DNA from: Sphingomonas sp. R647
Lineage (GTDB): Bacteria > Pseudomonadota > Alphaproteobacteria > Sphingomonadales > Sphingomonadaceae
Direction of reading: 5' to 3'
Assembly: GCF_020177055.1 (NCBI RefSeq)
Contig: NZ_JAIQXT010000006.1
Span: forward strand, 248,001 to 312,000
DNA: 64,000 nucleotides
The position numbers were made by a program, and so were the translations under genes. Below, one piece after another: positions 63,128 to 64,000 of the stretch (position 1 is the stretch's first letter; each line of letters begins with the position of its first letter). The notes under the pieces were generated by a model that was not told where the DNA came from, made no database searches, and saw only the letters and a program-made list of their open reading frames with translations.

Positions 63128-64000
63128 ATGTTCGCCATGGCCGACGCCGATCCACAGCGAAGCAGGAAAGTGGGCCGCGACGCCCCGCTCCCCCTCCCCG
63201 GCTGCGTTGCGCTGGTGCTCCAGGGCGGCGGCGCGCTCGGCAGCTATCAGGCCGGGGTGATCGAGGCGCTGGCGATCGCGGACATCGAACCCGACTGGGT
63301 CGCCGGCATCTCGATCGGGGCGATCAATGCCGCGATCGTCGCAGGCAACCCGCCCGAACGCCGGGTCGAACGGCTCGACGCATTCTGGAGCCGCGTCACC
63401 AGCGGCCTGCCCAGCTTCCCGATCTTCCCGCAGGATCAGGTGCGCGAGCTCGTCCATGAATGGTCCGCCGCAGCGGTGCTGATGCAGGGCGTCCCCGGCT
63501 TCTTCCACCCACGCACCGTCCCGCCCTTTCTCGCGACGCCCGGCAGTTGCGCCGCGCTCAGCTATTATGACAGCGCGGCCCTGCGCGAGACGCTCGATTC
63601 GCTGATCGACTGGGATCTGCTCAACACCGGCCCGGTGCGCCTGTCGGTCGGCGCGGTCGAGATCGAGAGCGGCAATTTCCGCTATTTCGACACCACCACC
63701 GACCGCATCGACGCGCGCCACATCATGGCCTCGGGCGCGCTGCCGCCGGGCCTGCCCCCGGTCGAGATCGACGGCAAGTTCTACTGGGACGGCGGCATCG
63801 TCTCGAACACCCCGCTGATCCATGTCCTCGACCATCAGCAAAGTGCGATGCTGGTGTTTCAGGTCGACCTGTTCTCCGCCGCCGCGCCGATGCCGCACAC
63901 CATCACCGACGTGATGGCGCGCGAAAAGGAAATCCGCTTCTCCAGCCGCACCCGCCAGGTCAGCGACGAGCGGCTCAAGCTGCGCAAGGAGCGCGAGCTG
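63128..64000 (+). CDS. Patatin-like phospholipase (RssA-type), 3' end cut by window
   Basis: 291 codons visible from ATG 63128; ATG 63137 is an alternative, and no Shine-Dalgarno is clear. The patatin domain has the oxyanion GGGALGSYQAG, nucleophile Ser in GISIGAINAA (GxSxG) and Asp in WDGGIVSNTP (DGG), so the Ser-Asp dyad is intact. It hydrolyses acyl esters of phospholipids. Divergent from the zinc peptidase; the gap holds nothing else. Confidence 0.93.
   Translation, partial: MFAMADADPQRSRKVGRDAPLPLPGCVALVLQGGGALGSYQAGVIEALAIADIEPDWVAGISIGAINAAIVAGNPPERRVERLDAFWSRVTSGLPSFPIFPQDQVRELVHEWSAAAVLMQGVPGFFHPRTVPPFLATPGSCAALSYYDSAALRETLDSLIDWDLLNTGPVRLSVGAVEIESGNFRYFDTTTDRIDARHIMASGALPPGLPPVEIDGKFYWDGGIVSNTPLIHVLDHQQSAMLVFQVDLFSAAAPMPHTITDVMAREKEIRFSSRTRQVSDERLKLRKEREL

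Overview
The window is GC-rich, densely coded alphaproteobacterial DNA. It has many 1-4 nt gene overlaps, paired TonB-dependent receptors, short dispersed palindromic repeats and Tat-type signal peptides on carbohydrate enzymes. Gene content fits a sphingomonad (Sphingomonas or a close relative), but this is an inference from families and style, since no rRNA is present. There is no CRISPR array, prophage, integrase or transposase.

Region 1 (1-9.7 kb, all minus strand) is an envelope and proteolysis cluster. In transcription order it holds an exported TPR protein, a trypsin-like PDZ protease, an OmpR-type response regulator, a sensor histidine kinase, a DegP/DegQ-like protease, a small exported protein with a PPC-like C-terminus, and an exported CHAT (caspase-like) protease cut by the window edge. 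This is the best candidate for an undescribed system. Region 2 (9.8-12.8 kb, plus) is tyrosine/homogentisate catabolism: hpd, hmgA and a small Rieske protein, with an elaborate palindromic element in front of the last.

Region 3 (12.8-18.3 kb, minus) is the trehalose operon otsB, GH15, otsA, joined by 4-nt overlaps, plus a Baeyer-Villiger-type monooxygenase behind a TetR-like dyad. Region 4 (18.4-29.4 kb, minus) holds an S9 peptidase, tamA-tamB and malate synthase G. A MarR regulator with its own operator follows at 29.6-30.1 kb, separated by a 33-bp inverted repeat.

Region 5 (30.3-56 kb) is a large pectin/uronate utilisation locus: an ExuT-like transporter, a hydratase-family enzyme, a LacI regulator, uxaC, an RpiB-type isomerase, kduI, kduD, kdgK, a type-B carboxylesterase, two pectate lyases (PL10 and PL1 types), a ThuA-cupin protein, two divergent TonB receptors, an alpha/beta hydrolase and a GH43 enzyme. 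At least eight copies of a TGACACCGGT(T/A) palindrome lie in its promoters and define a probable LacI regulon. A TetR/P450 pair (41-42.8 kb) is embedded, and an AT-richer exported protein bracketed by a 21-bp direct repeat sits between lacI and uxaC.

Region 6 (56-61.3 kb) is stress and redox: OhrR with two operators, an esterase-ohr operon, HxlR with azoreductase, and LysR with an NTF2-like protein and an SDR. Region 7 (61.4-64 kb) has tRNA-Ala(CGC), a GreA/GreB-family factor, a zinc metallopeptidase and a patatin-like phospholipase cut by the window end.
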